A stretch of 64,000 nt of DNA from Streptomyces lincolnensis (GTDB taxonomy: Bacteria; Actinomycetota; Actinomycetes; Streptomycetales; Streptomycetaceae): positions 62,001 through 126,000 of the forward strand of contig NZ_JAIHON010000007.1 in NCBI RefSeq assembly GCF_021173675.1, read 5' to 3'. The notes below the pieces were generated by a model, which saw only the letters and a program-made list of their open reading frames with translations, was not told the DNA's origin and made no database searches. Numbering within the stretch: position 1 is the stretch's first letter; each line of letters begins with the position of its first letter. This document shows positions 8,370 through 17,163 of the stretch, piece after piece. The position numbers and the translations under genes are program-made.

Positions 8370-9158
8370 GTGAGCTTGAGGATCGTTGTCACTGTGAAGT
8401 ACGTGCCCGACGCCACTGGCGACCGGCACTTCGCCGATGACCTGACCGTCGACCGGGACGACGTCGACGGTCTGCTCTCCGAACTGGACGAGTACGCGGT
8501 CGAGCAGGCGCTTCAGATCTCCGAGAACTCCGACGACGACGTGGAGATCACCGTCCTGACCGTGGGTCCCGAGGACGCCAAGGACGCGCTGCGCAAGGCG
8601 CTGTCCATGGGCGCCGACAAGGCCATCCACGTCGAGGACGACGACCTGCACGGCACCGACGCCATCGGCACCTCGCTGGTGCTGGCCAAGGCGATCGAGA
8701 AGGCCGGCTACGACCTGGTGATCTCCGGCATGGCCTCCACCGACGGCACCATGGGCGTCGTCCCGGCCCTGCTCGCCGAGCGCCTGGGCGTCCCGCAGGT
8801 CACCCTGCTCTCCGAGGTCTCCGTCGAGGACGGCACGGTCAAGGGCCGCCGCGACGGCGACGCCGCCTCCGAGCAGCTCGAGGCCTCCCTGCCGGCCGTC
8901 GTGTCGGTCACCGACCAGTCCGGCGAGGCGCGTTACCCCTCCTTCAAGGGCATCATGGCGGCCAAGAAGAAGCCGGTCGAGGCCTGGGACCTGTCCGACC
9001 TGGACCTGGAGGCCGAGGAGGTCGGCCTGGAGGGCTCCTACACGGTCGTCGACTCCGCCGCGGAGCGCCCGGCCCGCACGGCCGGCACGATCGTCAAGGA
9101 CGAGGGCGAGGGCGGCAAGCAGCTCGCCGAGTTCCTCGCGAGCCAGAAGTTCATCTGA
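8370..9158 (+). CDS. etfB: Electron transfer flavoprotein subunit beta
   Basis: A 262-aa ETF beta subunit (FixA/EtfB). With EtfA it takes electrons from acyl-CoA dehydrogenases and related flavoenzymes and hands them to the membrane quinone pool. The N-terminal RIVVTVKYVPDA, the DEYAVEQAL segment and the conserved SGMASTDGTMGVVPALLAE region near residue 113 fit the family, and the length is standard. GTG 8370 has GGAGAG upstream at 8360-8365. The gap to etfA is 51 nt. The upstream 218-bp region holds an AT-rich TAATAT at 8261 and TATGCT at 8317 as possible -10 boxes. Confidence 0.95.
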   Translation: MSLRIVVTVKYVPDATGDRHFADDLTVDRDDVDGLLSELDEYAVEQALQISENSDDDVEITVLTVGPEDAKDALRKALSMGADKAIHVEDDDLHGTDAIGTSLVLAKAIEKAGYDLVISGMASTDGTMGVVPALLAERLGVPQVTLLSEVSVEDGTVKGRRDGDAASEQLEASLPAVVSVTDQSGEARYPSFKGIMAAKKKPVEAWDLSDLDLEAEEVGLEGSYTVVDSAAERPARTAGTIVKDEGEGGKQLAEFLASQKFI

Positions 9159-9209
9159 GCTCGACTCCGCCGACCGCCCCTCATCTGATCCAAGCAGGAG
9201 AGCAATCCC

Positions 9210-10172
9210 ATGGCTGAAGTTCTCGTCTACGTCGACCACGTGGACGGTGCCGTCCGCAAGCCCACCCTGGAGCTGCTGACCCTGGCCCGCCGCGTCGGCG
9301 AGCCGGTCGCCGTCGCGCTCGGCGCGGGTGCCGCCGACACCGCCGCCGTCCTCGGCGAGCACGGCGCGGTCAAGGTCCTCACCCACGACGCCGCCGAGTA
9401 CGCCGACTACCTGGTCGTGCCCAAGGTCGACGCGTTGCAGGCCGCGGTCGCCGCCGTCTCCCCGGCCGCCGTGCTGGTGCCCTCCTCCGCCGAGGGCAAG
9501 GAGATCGCCGCCCGTCTGGCGCTGCGTCTGGGCTCCGGCATCATCACCGACGCCGTCGACCTGGAGTCCGGCGACGAGGGCCCGGTGGCCACCCAGTCGG
9601 TGTTCGCCGCGTCCTTCACCACCAAGTCCCGTGTCTCCAAGGGCACCCCGGTCATCACGGTCAAGCCCAACTCCGCAGCCGTGGAGGCCGCCCCGGCCAA
9701 CCCGGCCGTCGAGGCGCTGGAGGTGTCCTTCTCCGCGCAGGCCACCGGCACCAAGGTCACCGCGCGCACGCCGCGTGAGTCCACCGGGCGTCCGGAGCTG
9801 ACCGAGGCCGCGATCGTGGTCTCCGGCGGCCGCGGCGTCAACGGCGCCGACAACTTCGCGATCATCGAGGCCCTCGCCGACTCCCTCGGCGCGGCCGTGG
9901 GTGCCTCGCGTGCCGCGGTGGACGCCGGCTGGTACCCGCACACCAACCAGGTCGGCCAGACCGGCAAGTCCGTCTCGCCGCAGCTCTACATCGCCAACGG
10001 CATCTCCGGTGCCATCCAGCACCGCGCCGGTATGCAGACCTCGAAGACCATCGTGGCCGTCAACAAGGACGCCGAGGCCCCGATCTTCGACCTGGTCGAC
10101 TACGGCGTCGTCGGCGACCTCTTCGACGTGGTCCCGGCGCTGACCGAGGAGATCAAGGCCCGCAAGGGCTGA
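9210..10172 (+). CDS. etfA: Electron transfer flavoprotein subunit alpha
   Basis: A 320-aa ETF alpha subunit (FixB/EtfA). The C-terminal FAD domain is complete: SGGRGVNGADNF, SRAAVDAGWYPH, GQTGKSVSPQLYIA, GISGAIQHRAGM and AVNKDAEAPIF appear in order. A good AGGAGAG lies 8-14 nt before ATG 9210. It forms a two-gene operon with etfB, closed by an 18-bp-stem hairpin. No partner dehydrogenase or ETF-quinone oxidoreductase gene is adjacent, as is usual for the general-purpose pair. Confidence 0.95.
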   Translation: MAEVLVYVDHVDGAVRKPTLELLTLARRVGEPVAVALGAGAADTAAVLGEHGAVKVLTHDAAEYADYLVVPKVDALQAAVAAVSPAAVLVPSSAEGKEIAARLALRLGSGIITDAVDLESGDEGPVATQSVFAASFTTKSRVSKGTPVITVKPNSAAVEAAPANPAVEALEVSFSAQATGTKVTARTPRESTGRPELTEAAIVVSGGRGVNGADNFAIIEALADSLGAAVGASRAAVDAGWYPHTNQVGQTGKSVSPQLYIANGISGAIQHRAGMQTSKTIVAVNKDAEAPIFDLVDYGVVGDLFDVVPALTEEIKARKG

Positions 10173-10190
10173 TCCCCGACACCGGGCCAT

Positions 10191-10242
10191 GCCGAGGCCC
10201 CCGCGACCCCACCCCGGGAGGGGCGGTCGCGGGGGCCTCGGC
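10191..10242. terminator. Strong bidirectional hairpin terminator
   Basis: GCCGAGGCCCCCGCGACC (10191-10208) pairs perfectly over 18 bp with 10225-10242, leaving a 16-nt loop. It sits between etfA and the convergent endonuclease gene, whose stop codon begins at the very next base (10243). Confidence 0.85.
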
Positions 10243-11136
10243 TCATCCCAGGGTGAGCGACGCCTGCACCGGCAGGTGGTCGCTCGGGAACTGGCCGTTC
10301 AGGGCGAAGGTGTTGATCGACGCCCGGTGGGTGGTGACGCCCGGCGTGGTGAGGATCCAGTCGATACGGTCGCCCTCCGGGACCAGCGGCCGGTAGCCGT
10401 GGAAGGTGGCGTAGAGCCTGCCGCGCTCGGCCGCGGTGTCCCAGGTGTCGACGAACCCGGCGCGCAGGAGCGTGTCGTAGGCCTCGTTGGCGTGGGCCGC
10501 CGCGTTGAAGTCGCCGGTCAGGACGGACGGTAAGGAGCGGTCCAGCTGGGCGATCCGCTCGGCGACGAGCGCGGCGGAGCGTTCTCGGGCGAACTGTCCG
10601 ATGTGGTCGAAGTGGGTGTTGAGGACGTAGAACTCCCGCCCGCCGTGGCGCAGATCGCGGAAGCGGACCCAGGTGGCGATGCGGGGGAGCTTGGCACCCC
10701 AGGTGTTGGAGCCGATCACCCGGGGCGTGTCGGAGAGCCAGAAGGTGTCGTGCTCGGTCGGGGCCAGGCGCCGGGTGTCGTAGAAGACCGCCGTGGACTC
10801 GTCGTGGCTGCCGCCCTCGCGGCCGGTGCCGATCCAGTCGTAGTGCTCCCCGAGGTCGGCGTGGATGTCGCGCAGCTGCTGGTAGAGGCCCTCCTGGGTG
10901 CCGATGACGTCGGGGGCCTCGCGCCGGAACAGTTCCCGCATCACCGGACGGCGGACCGCCCAGCTGTTGGGCTCGGCGGCGCTCGCGAACCGCAGGTTGA
11001 ACGTCATGACCTCCAGACGGCGGCTCCTCCCCTTGGCGGCCGAGGCCGGTACCGCGCCCACCAGCGGCACGGTGAGCGCGGCCGCCACCGCGGAGCGCAG
11101 ACCCATGCGGCGCGACATGCTGGTCGTGTTCACCAT
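10243..11136 (-). CDS. Secreted endonuclease/exonuclease/phosphatase family protein
   Basis: A 297-aa member of the DNase I-like metal-dependent phosphoesterase superfamily. The N-terminus has an SRRMGL pair followed by a hydrophobic stretch and ASA, so a Tat-type signal is likely, with cleavage near residue 33. The domain runs from MTFNLRFASA through GTQEG (metal Glu), LNTHFDHIG, LTGDFNAAAH and the last SDHLPV. ATG 11136 is preceded by a GGGAGGG stretch. An in-frame ATG six codons downstream (MSRRMG) is also possible. Likely an extracellular nuclease or phosphodiesterase; substrate unknown. Confidence 0.85.
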   Translation of the reverse strand: MVNTTSMSRRMGLRSAVAAALTVPLVGAVPASAAKGRSRRLEVMTFNLRFASAAEPNSWAVRRPVMRELFRREAPDVIGTQEGLYQQLRDIHADLGEHYDWIGTGREGGSHDESTAVFYDTRRLAPTEHDTFWLSDTPRVIGSNTWGAKLPRIATWVRFRDLRHGGREFYVLNTHFDHIGQFARERSAALVAERIAQLDRSLPSVLTGDFNAAAHANEAYDTLLRAGFVDTWDTAAERGRLYATFHGYRPLVPEGDRIDWILTTPGVTTHRASINTFALNGQFPSDHLPVQASLTLG

Positions 11137-11247
11137 GTGATTCCCTCCCCAGAGCTCAGGATGAAGGTGCGGGTCGTCGTGCGGAAGAGGGTGTAGAGGT
11201 TCTCGGTGGCGGCGGTGAACGCGGGGGACCGTGCCGTGGACGGGGTG

Positions 11248-11277
11248 TTGACCGGCGGGAAGCATCACGGATAACTT
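11248..11277 (+). promoter_or_regulatory. Sigma-70-type promoter of the DUF6986 aldolase
   Basis: TTGACC (11248-11253), 18-nt spacer, TAACTT (11272-11277). The predicted RNA start falls inside the inverted repeat that follows. Confidence 0.6.
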
Positions 11278-11278
11278 C

Positions 11279-11306
11279 GCTCTACGGATTGTTGATTCCG
11301 TAGAGC
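11279..11306. promoter_or_regulatory. Perfect inverted repeat over the transcription start (operator)
   Basis: GCTCTACGGA (11279-11288) and TCCGTAGAGC (11297-11306) form a 10-bp perfect inverted repeat with an 8-nt spacer. It starts 2 nt after the -10 box, so a bound regulator would block initiation. It could instead be an mRNA stem, but it is far from the AGGAGG at 11315 and does not cover it. Confidence 0.6.
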
Positions 11307-11326
11307 GGAAAATAGGAGGCTGTGGG

Positions 11327-12631
11327 ATGGGTCAGGGCCAGCAGGAGCAGGTGGCGACGAGCCTCGCGGGCGCCGTCGGCGAGGAGATCAGCGCCTCCCT
11401 CGCCCCGGTCGACGCCGAACTGGAGCGCCGCTACCCCGGGGACCCCGGCACCCGCCAGCCCGTCCACACCGTCTACGTCCCCGGTGACGTCTTCGCCGCC
11501 GACACCATCCGCTCCTGGGGCGACCGGGCGCTCGCCGCCCTCGACGAACACGCCCCGGACGCCGCCTCCTTCGCCGCCGTCCTCGGCCTGTCCGACGACC
11601 TCGCCGAGCCGGTGTACTCCCGCGTCCGCGCCAAGCTGGAGCAGGAGCCCGTCGAGGACCTGCGCGTCGACTTCGAGGACGGCTACGGCCCGCGCCCGGA
11701 CGCCGAGGAGGACGAGGCCGCCGCCCGCGCGGCCCGGCTGATCGCCGAGGCGTACCGGGACGGCACGGCGGCCCCGTACATGGGCATCCGCATGAAGTGC
11801 ATGGAGGCGGCCGTCCGCGACCGCGGCATCCGCACCCTGGACATCTTCCTCACCGGCCTGATGGAGGCCGGCGGCCTGCCCGACGGGCTCGTGCTGACCC
11901 TGCCGAAGGTGACCTACGCCGAACAGGTCACCGCCATGGTGCGGCTCCTGGAGGCCTTCGAGAAGGCACGCGGCCTGGAGCCGGGCCGGATCGGCTTCGA
12001 GATCCAGATCGAGACCAGCCAGTCCATCCTCGCCACCGACGGCACGGCCACGGTCGCCCGCATGATCCAGGCCGCCGAGGGACGCGCCACCGGCCTGCAC
12101 TACGGCACCTTCGACTACAGCGCCTGCCTCGGCGTCTCCGCCGCCCACCAGGCCAGTGACCACCCCGCCGCCGACCACGCCAAGGCGATCATGCAGGTCG
12201 CGGCCGCGGGGACGGGAGTCCGGCTGTCGGACGGCTCGACCAACGTCCTCCCCGTCGGCCCCACCGCCAAGGTCCACGACGCCTGGCGCCTGCACTACGG
12301 CCTCACCCGCCGCGCCCTGGCCCGCGCCTACTACCAGGGCTGGGACATGCACCCCGGCCACATCCCCACCCGCTACGCCGCCGTCTTCGCCTTCTACCGC
12401 GAGGGGTTCGAACAGGCCGCCGGACGCCTCGCCCGCTACGCGGGCCGCGTCGGCGGCGACGTCATGGACGAGCCCGCCACCGCCAAGGCCCTCGGCGGCT
12501 ACCTGCTGCGCGGCCTGGACTGCGGCGCCCTCGACATCGCCGAGGTCGCCCGGCTGACCGGCCTGACCCGCGCCGACCTGGAGAGCTTCGCGACACCGCG
12601 GAGGGGCGATCTGACGATCTCCGGCACCTAG
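11327..12631 (+). CDS. DUF6986 family aldolase/citrate-lyase-like protein
   Basis: A 434-aa TIM-barrel protein of the HpcH/HpaI/CitE superfamily (PEP/pyruvate-binding barrel), of the branch named DUF6986. Features are RVDFEDGYG near residue 122, with an acidic pair that may bind metal, LPKVTYAEQV and GFEIQIETSQSIL. The last carries the conserved Glu of the barrel. A perfect AGGAGG ends 6 nt before ATG 11327. The reaction is unknown; relatives split or join pyruvate/acetyl units and hydroxyacids. It is monocistronic behind its own promoter and operator-like repeat, which implies substrate control by an unlinked regulator. Confidence 0.82.
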   Translation: MGQGQQEQVATSLAGAVGEEISASLAPVDAELERRYPGDPGTRQPVHTVYVPGDVFAADTIRSWGDRALAALDEHAPDAASFAAVLGLSDDLAEPVYSRVRAKLEQEPVEDLRVDFEDGYGPRPDAEEDEAAARAARLIAEAYRDGTAAPYMGIRMKCMEAAVRDRGIRTLDIFLTGLMEAGGLPDGLVLTLPKVTYAEQVTAMVRLLEAFEKARGLEPGRIGFEIQIETSQSILATDGTATVARMIQAAEGRATGLHYGTFDYSACLGVSAAHQASDHPAADHAKAIMQVAAAGTGVRLSDGSTNVLPVGPTAKVHDAWRLHYGLTRRALARAYYQGWDMHPGHIPTRYAAVFAFYREGFEQAAGRLARYAGRVGGDVMDEPATAKALGGYLLRGLDCGALDIAEVARLTGLTRADLESFATPRRGDLTISGT

Positions 12632-12730
12632 CGGGCGGTGCTCGACCAAGAGTGACGCATGGGCCTGAGGTGCCGCGCGTGACGGATTAGTCTGTACGCA
12701 CGCAAAGACAGGTCAAAGAACGGGGCACCG

Positions 12731-15049
12731 GTGCCATCGGGGGAGTACGGACAGACGGACGAGGCCGGCCGAGTGCTGGCCGGGCGCTATCGCATCCTGG
12801 CCCAGCTCGGGCGCGGCGGCATGGGCGTGGTCTGGCGGGCCGCCGACGAGGTCCTCGGCCGCGAGGTCGCCGTCAAGGAACTGCGCACCTACACCGACGC
12901 CGACGGTCCCGAACTGGACGGTCTACGGCTGCGCATGCAGCGCGAGGCCCGTGCGGCGGCCCGGGTGCGCCACCCCGGAGTCGTGGCCGTGCACGACGTG
13001 ACGGAGGTCGACGGCCGCCCCCTGATCGTCATGGAACTGGTCGACGGTCCCTCCCTGGACGACGTCCTGCGCGAGCGCGGCACCCTCGACCCCCGCGAGG
13101 TGGCGGGCATCGGCGCCAAGGTCCTGGACGCGCTGGCCGCCGCCCACAGCGTCGGCGTCCTGCACCGCGACGTGAAGCCCGGCAACATCCTGCTCGACCG
13201 TTCGGGCCGGGTCGTCCTCACCGACTTCGGCATAGCCACCATGGAGGACCCGGGCGACGGCTCGGCCACCCACCTCACCCGCAGCGGCGAACTCGTCGGC
13301 TCCCTGGACTACCTGGCCCCCGAGCGCGCCCAGGGCGCCGACCCGGGCCCCGCCTCCGACATCTGGGCCCTGGGTGCCACGCTCTACGCGGCCGTCGAGG
13401 GCTCCTCGCCCTTCCGCCGTACGTCGACCTTCTCCACGCTCACCGCGATCGTCACCGAGCCCCTGACCGAGCCCCGCCGCGCCGGCCACCTCGGCCCCGT
13501 CCTCCAACGCCTCCTCGACAAGCGCCCCGAAGGCCGCCCGGGCGCCGAGGAGGCCCGCGCACTGCTCCAGTCCGTCGCCGACACCACCGGCACGGATCTC
13601 CCTACGACCACCCTCCGCGGCCCGGCGGCCCCAGGAAACGGGGGAGCGCACCAGGACACCACCGACCCGAACGGGGGCTCCACCCCGGGGGCGGCTTCGG
13701 GGCACGGGCACGAGACCGCCGCGGCACAGAGCTTCGGGCCTGAGGGGCAGGGCATGTCCGGGGCGGCGGGGGCTGTCGGGGGTGCGGGCCAGGGCACGCC
13801 GTCGGCACCCGGCTTCGGCCCGCACGACCGGAGCACGCCAGGACAGGGCACACCGGGCCACGGCACCCAGGCGCAGGGCACGCCGGCTCAGGGCACCCAA
13901 GACCACAGCACGCCGGCCCACAACACCCCCACCCCCGGCACGCCGGCCCAAGGCGCCCCCGGAGCGCCGGGCTTCGGTCCTGCGGAGCACGTCACGCCGC
14001 CGGCGTCAGGGTTCGGCGCGCAGCACCAGAACACGCCGGGGCATGGCACTCCCGCCCACGGCACCCCGGGCCAGGGCACTCCGGCTCATGGCACCCCGTC
14101 CTTCAGCACCCCGGCTCACGGCAGCAGTCACACCCCCGGCACCCCGGAGGGCCAGGGCGCTCCCGGTCACGGGCTGCCCGCGCCCCACGCGTTCGGCGCG
14201 CCCGGAGTGTTCGGGCCGGCGGGACAGTCCGCACCCGGCGGGGCCGCCGAGTACGGTCACGGGAGCGTGCCCTCCGCCTCCCCGGACTCCGGCTCCGCAC
14301 CCACCGGCCGCCTGCCCGCCCCCGGCACCGACCGCCCCGCCCGGCGCAAGGGCCGCGCGCTCCTCGCCGCCCTCGCCGTGACGGTCGTCCTCGCGGCGGC
14401 GGGAGTCACGGTCTCCCTGGTGGGTGACTCCGGGGACGCGGAGGCGGGGACGGGCGCCGAGGCGGGCAAGGCGTCCACCGGGGCGACCGCCGCGACGCCG
14501 GACTCCGCGAACGGCTCCGCCTCGCCCTCACTGGAGTCCACCGGACCGGCCGGCAAGAAGACGCCGTCCCCGAGCGGCACGCCGGACAAGGAGAGCGGAA
14601 CGTCGTCGTCCTCGGGTGGCGGAGGGGCCGCACCCACTCCGACCAGTACCGCGGGCGGCGGTACGACCGGAGGCGGCGGGACCACGGGCGGCGGCTCCGG
14701 CGACGGTGGCACGACAGGCGGAAGCAGCAGCGGAGGCGGCGGTGGAGGCGGCGAGACCACGCCCGCCCCCGCCTGCGTGTCCATCGGCGGCGGCAAGTAC
14801 AACTGCGAGGTCTGGCGCACCGCCACGTCCTACACCGCCTCCGGCAGCGAGGTCGGCGTCCTCAAGGCGGGCACCAACTACTTCTACTGCCAGGCGAATC
14901 TGGGCCGCCGGGAGACCTACGGCGAGTGGACCAACGTCTGGTGGGCCAAGACGGACGACGACAGCGGCAACACCGGCGTCTACGTCAGCGACGTCTACGT
15001 CAAGGGCGGCGACAACGACGCGCCGGTCCCCGGACTCCCGGTCTGCTGA
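12731..15049 (+). CDS. Receptor-type Ser/Thr protein kinase
   Basis: A 772-aa PknB-type kinase. The catalytic domain covers about 18-285: GRGGMG loop, Lys49 in VAVK, Glu72 of helix C, HRDVKPGN with Asp147, DFG at 165-167 and LAPERA at 196-201. Then comes a 250-residue low-complexity linker of GTP/GHGTPAQ-type repeats, one membrane span at about 541-563, a Ser/Gly/Thr-rich stalk, and a C-terminal domain (about 681-772) with several Cys and Trp residues (ACVSIGG, FYCQANLG, EWTNVWWAK) that resembles a bacterial SH3-like sensor. It lacks PASTA repeats. Its 3' end overlaps the next, opposite gene by 55 bp. Ligand unknown. Confidence 0.92.
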   Translation: MPSGEYGQTDEAGRVLAGRYRILAQLGRGGMGVVWRAADEVLGREVAVKELRTYTDADGPELDGLRLRMQREARAAARVRHPGVVAVHDVTEVDGRPLIVMELVDGPSLDDVLRERGTLDPREVAGIGAKVLDALAAAHSVGVLHRDVKPGNILLDRSGRVVLTDFGIATMEDPGDGSATHLTRSGELVGSLDYLAPERAQGADPGPASDIWALGATLYAAVEGSSPFRRTSTFSTLTAIVTEPLTEPRRAGHLGPVLQRLLDKRPEGRPGAEEARALLQSVADTTGTDLPTTTLRGPAAPGNGGAHQDTTDPNGGSTPGAASGHGHETAAAQSFGPEGQGMSGAAGAVGGAGQGTPSAPGFGPHDRSTPGQGTPGHGTQAQGTPAQGTQDHSTPAHNTPTPGTPAQGAPGAPGFGPAEHVTPPASGFGAQHQNTPGHGTPAHGTPGQGTPAHGTPSFSTPAHGSSHTPGTPEGQGAPGHGLPAPHAFGAPGVFGPAGQSAPGGAAEYGHGSVPSASPDSGSAPTGRLPAPGTDRPARRKGRALLAALAVTVVLAAAGVTVSLVGDSGDAEAGTGAEAGKASTGATAATPDSANGSASPSLESTGPAGKKTPSPSGTPDKESGTSSSSGGGGAAPTPTSTAGGGTTGGGGTTGGGSGDGGTTGGSSSGGGGGGGETTPAPACVSIGGGKYNCEVWRTATSYTASGSEVGVLKAGTNYFYCQANLGRRETYGEWTNVWWAKTDDDSGNTGVYVSDVYVKGGDNDAPVPGLPVC

Positions 15050-15888
15050 CCCCGTACGAACCGCTCCAGACCGGAGACCGTGACCAGCTTCTCCTCCTTG
15101 AACAGCCGGGTACCGCGCTCGCACAACGCCCGGTCCGCCCGCGCCCTGGCGCAGAACTCCTCCGGCGTCACGCCGAACAGCTCCCTCAACCGGGCCGACC
15201 CGACGAGGAGTTCGGTGAGCAACGCCCGCTGGCCGGGGTGCGTGCGCGGCGCCTCCGTGCCGTTGTGCAGGACGCCGTGCCGGTTGACGTACACGAACAC
15301 ACCGGGAAGCAGCACCCCGGCTCCCGTCTCCGCCCCCACCTCGATCCGCACCTCCGGCGCGGGCAGCCAGACGCGCCGGTAGTTGCCGTTCGGCAGCGGC
15401 ACGCCCTCGCTCGCGTCGATCACCGCGAGCTGCTCCGCGTCGAGCCAGGTGAGGAACAACTCCCGTACGACGTCCGGGGCGTCGAAGGGGGAGGCGGACA
15501 CATAACCGAGCCGGCTCACATGCGCCGAGACGCCCACGTCGATGCCGGTGACCCGGGCCCTGACCATCGGGATCGGTGACCTGATCCCGAACTCGGCCAT
15601 CTTGTGCCGCAGTTGGGCAGGGCTGGCGTTGGACCCGACGGCCAGCACCGGAACCCGGTCCTGGTGGACGAGGACGTCCAGGGGGAGCATCCGGTCCCCG
15701 TCGAGCAGCCCGGAGTCCTGAGGCCACGCACCCGGGTAGAGCAAGGGATGATCACGCGGCGCCTCGGCGAGGCCGAGCGCTTCCAGCGTCTGTCCGTCGG
15801 GCGGGCCCGGCGTCCCCCGCGAGGGCGAGGGCTCGGACGCGGACGGGGCACGGCCGGTCTCCCCGGACCGGGGCACACGGTCCTCCAC
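14995..15888 (-). CDS. Conserved hypothetical protein, gamma-glutamylcyclotransferase-like
   Basis: A 297-aa protein. The first 60 residues are polar and Pro-rich. The rest contains VLAVGSNASPAQLRHKM near residue 81, which resembles the YGSN signature of gamma-glutamylcyclotransferase-like folds, and later GVFVYVNRHG. No signal peptide or membrane span. The stop at 14995-14997 lies inside the kinase gene, a 55-bp tail-to-tail overlap. It sits just downstream of the LacI regulator gene on the same strand with an 8-bp gap, so read-through is possible. Function not assigned; the fold call is tentative. Confidence 0.75.
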   Translation of the reverse strand: MEDRVPRSGETGRAPSASEPSPSRGTPGPPDGQTLEALGLAEAPRDHPLLYPGAWPQDSGLLDGDRMLPLDVLVHQDRVPVLAVGSNASPAQLRHKMAEFGIRSPIPMVRARVTGIDVGVSAHVSRLGYVSASPFDAPDVVRELFLTWLDAEQLAVIDASEGVPLPNGNYRRVWLPAPEVRIEVGAETGAGVLLPGVFVYVNRHGVLHNGTEAPRTHPGQRALLTELLVGSARLRELFGVTPEEFCARARADRALCERGTRLFKEEKLVTVSGLERFVRGQQTGSPGTGASLSPPLT

Positions 15889-15895
15889 GGGCCGC

Positions 15896-16990
15896 TCAGT
15901 CCGCCGGCGGCAGCTCGCCCGAGCCGCGGGTGATCAGGCGGGTCGGCAGTTCGATCCGCTCCGGGGTGAGGAGCGTGCCGTCGAGCTGGCGGAAGAGGCG
16001 GTCGGCGGCGGTGCGGCCGATGGTCGCCGCATCCTGGGCGACGACGGTCAGGCCGGGCTGGAGCAGGTCGGCCAGCTCGATGTCGTCGAAGCCGACGAGG
16101 GCCACGGGGCGGGTCTGTTCGGCGAGGACACGGACCACGGTGACCGTCACCCGGTTGTTGCCCGCGAAGACGGCGGTGACCGGGGCGGGACCGGACAGCA
16201 TCTCCTCGGTCGCCCGGCGCACCCGCTCGGGGTCGGTCACACCCAGCGACATCCAGGCGTCCTCCACCGGTATGCCCGCGTCCTCCATGGCCGCCCGGTA
16301 GCCGCGCAGCCGCTCGGCCGCGGTGTGGATGCGGGGCATGTCGCCGATGAAGCCGATGCGCCGGTGGCCGTGGGCGATGAGGTGGGCGACGCCGTCGCGG
16401 GCGCCGCCGTAGTTGTCGGAGACCACGCAGTCGGCGTCGATCTGCCCGGCCGGACGGTCCACGAACACCGTGGCCACGCCCGCCTTCAGCTCCGGCTCCA
16501 GATACCGGTGGTCGTCGCCGGCCGGAATGACGACCAGGCCGTCCACCCGGCGCGCGCACAACGCCAGCACCAGTTCCTGCTCGCGCTCGGGGTCCTCGGC
16601 GCTGGAGCCGTTGATGAGCAGCGCGCCATGGGCCCGGGCCACCTCCTCGACCGCGCGGCTGAGCGGGCCGTAGAACGGGTCGGCGAGGTCCTCCAGGACC
16701 AGGCCGATGCTGGCCGTGCGGCCCTTGCGCAGCACCCGCGCGCTGTCGTTGCGCCGGAAGCCGAGCGCGTCGATGGCCTCCTGCACCCGGCGTTCCGTCT
16801 CGGGCGTCACGCCCGGTTCGCCGTTGACCACCCGCGAGACCGTCTTGAGTCCGACTCCGGCCCGGGCGGCCACGTCCTTCATGGTCGGACGGTTGCCGTA
16901 GCGGTTCCCGGGGAGGCGGTCTGCTCGGCGTTCGGTGTCGGGCACGATGCGGCGTCCTGTCCTGTCGTCCACGTGGATGCGTAGGTCCAT
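15896..16990 (-). CDS. LacI family transcriptional regulator
   Basis: A LacI/GalR-type repressor of 364 aa. The helix-turn-helix is MKDVAARAGVGLKTVSRVVNG, about 36 residues in, followed by a periplasmic-binding-protein-like sensor domain (IGLVLEDLADPFYG, FIGDMPRI, ALVGFDDIELADLL). The start is not certain: ATG 16990 fits a -10 box TATGCT on the minus strand at 17021-17016. GTG 16945, with AGGACG upstream, would give a shorter and more usual N-terminus. A perfect 12-bp palindrome lies just upstream, and the divergent ROK sugar kinase is the obvious candidate target besides itself. Confidence 0.9.
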   Translation of the reverse strand: MDLRIHVDDRTGRRIVPDTERRADRLPGNRYGNRPTMKDVAARAGVGLKTVSRVVNGEPGVTPETERRVQEAIDALGFRRNDSARVLRKGRTASIGLVLEDLADPFYGPLSRAVEEVARAHGALLINGSSAEDPEREQELVLALCARRVDGLVVIPAGDDHRYLEPELKAGVATVFVDRPAGQIDADCVVSDNYGGARDGVAHLIAHGHRRIGFIGDMPRIHTAAERLRGYRAAMEDAGIPVEDAWMSLGVTDPERVRRATEEMLSGPAPVTAVFAGNNRVTVTVVRVLAEQTRPVALVGFDDIELADLLQPGLTVVAQDAATIGRTAADRLFRQLDGTLLTPERIELPTRLITRGSGELPPAD

Positions 16991-17028
16991 GATGTTGTAC
17001 GAGGATGTGGCGTCGAGCATAGAGCCTG

Positions 17029-17040
17029 GACAACGTTGTC
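17029..17040. promoter_or_regulatory. LacI-type operator between LacI and ROK genes
   Basis: GACAACGTTGTC is a perfect 12-bp palindrome with the central CG typical of LacI-family operators. It lies between the minus-strand -10 box (17021-17016) and its upstream region, in the gap shared by the regulator and the divergent ROK kinase. Confidence 0.62.
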
Positions 17041-17163
17041 AGATGCGGGAGACACTGTCCACCGCAATCTCCGGCCCGCGCCCCCACCGCGAGACCGGCC
17101 TGCTGTTTCCTCGTGGTTAGTTCCGATGGTTGTTCTCACACCCGATGGGGAGATCCGACACTG

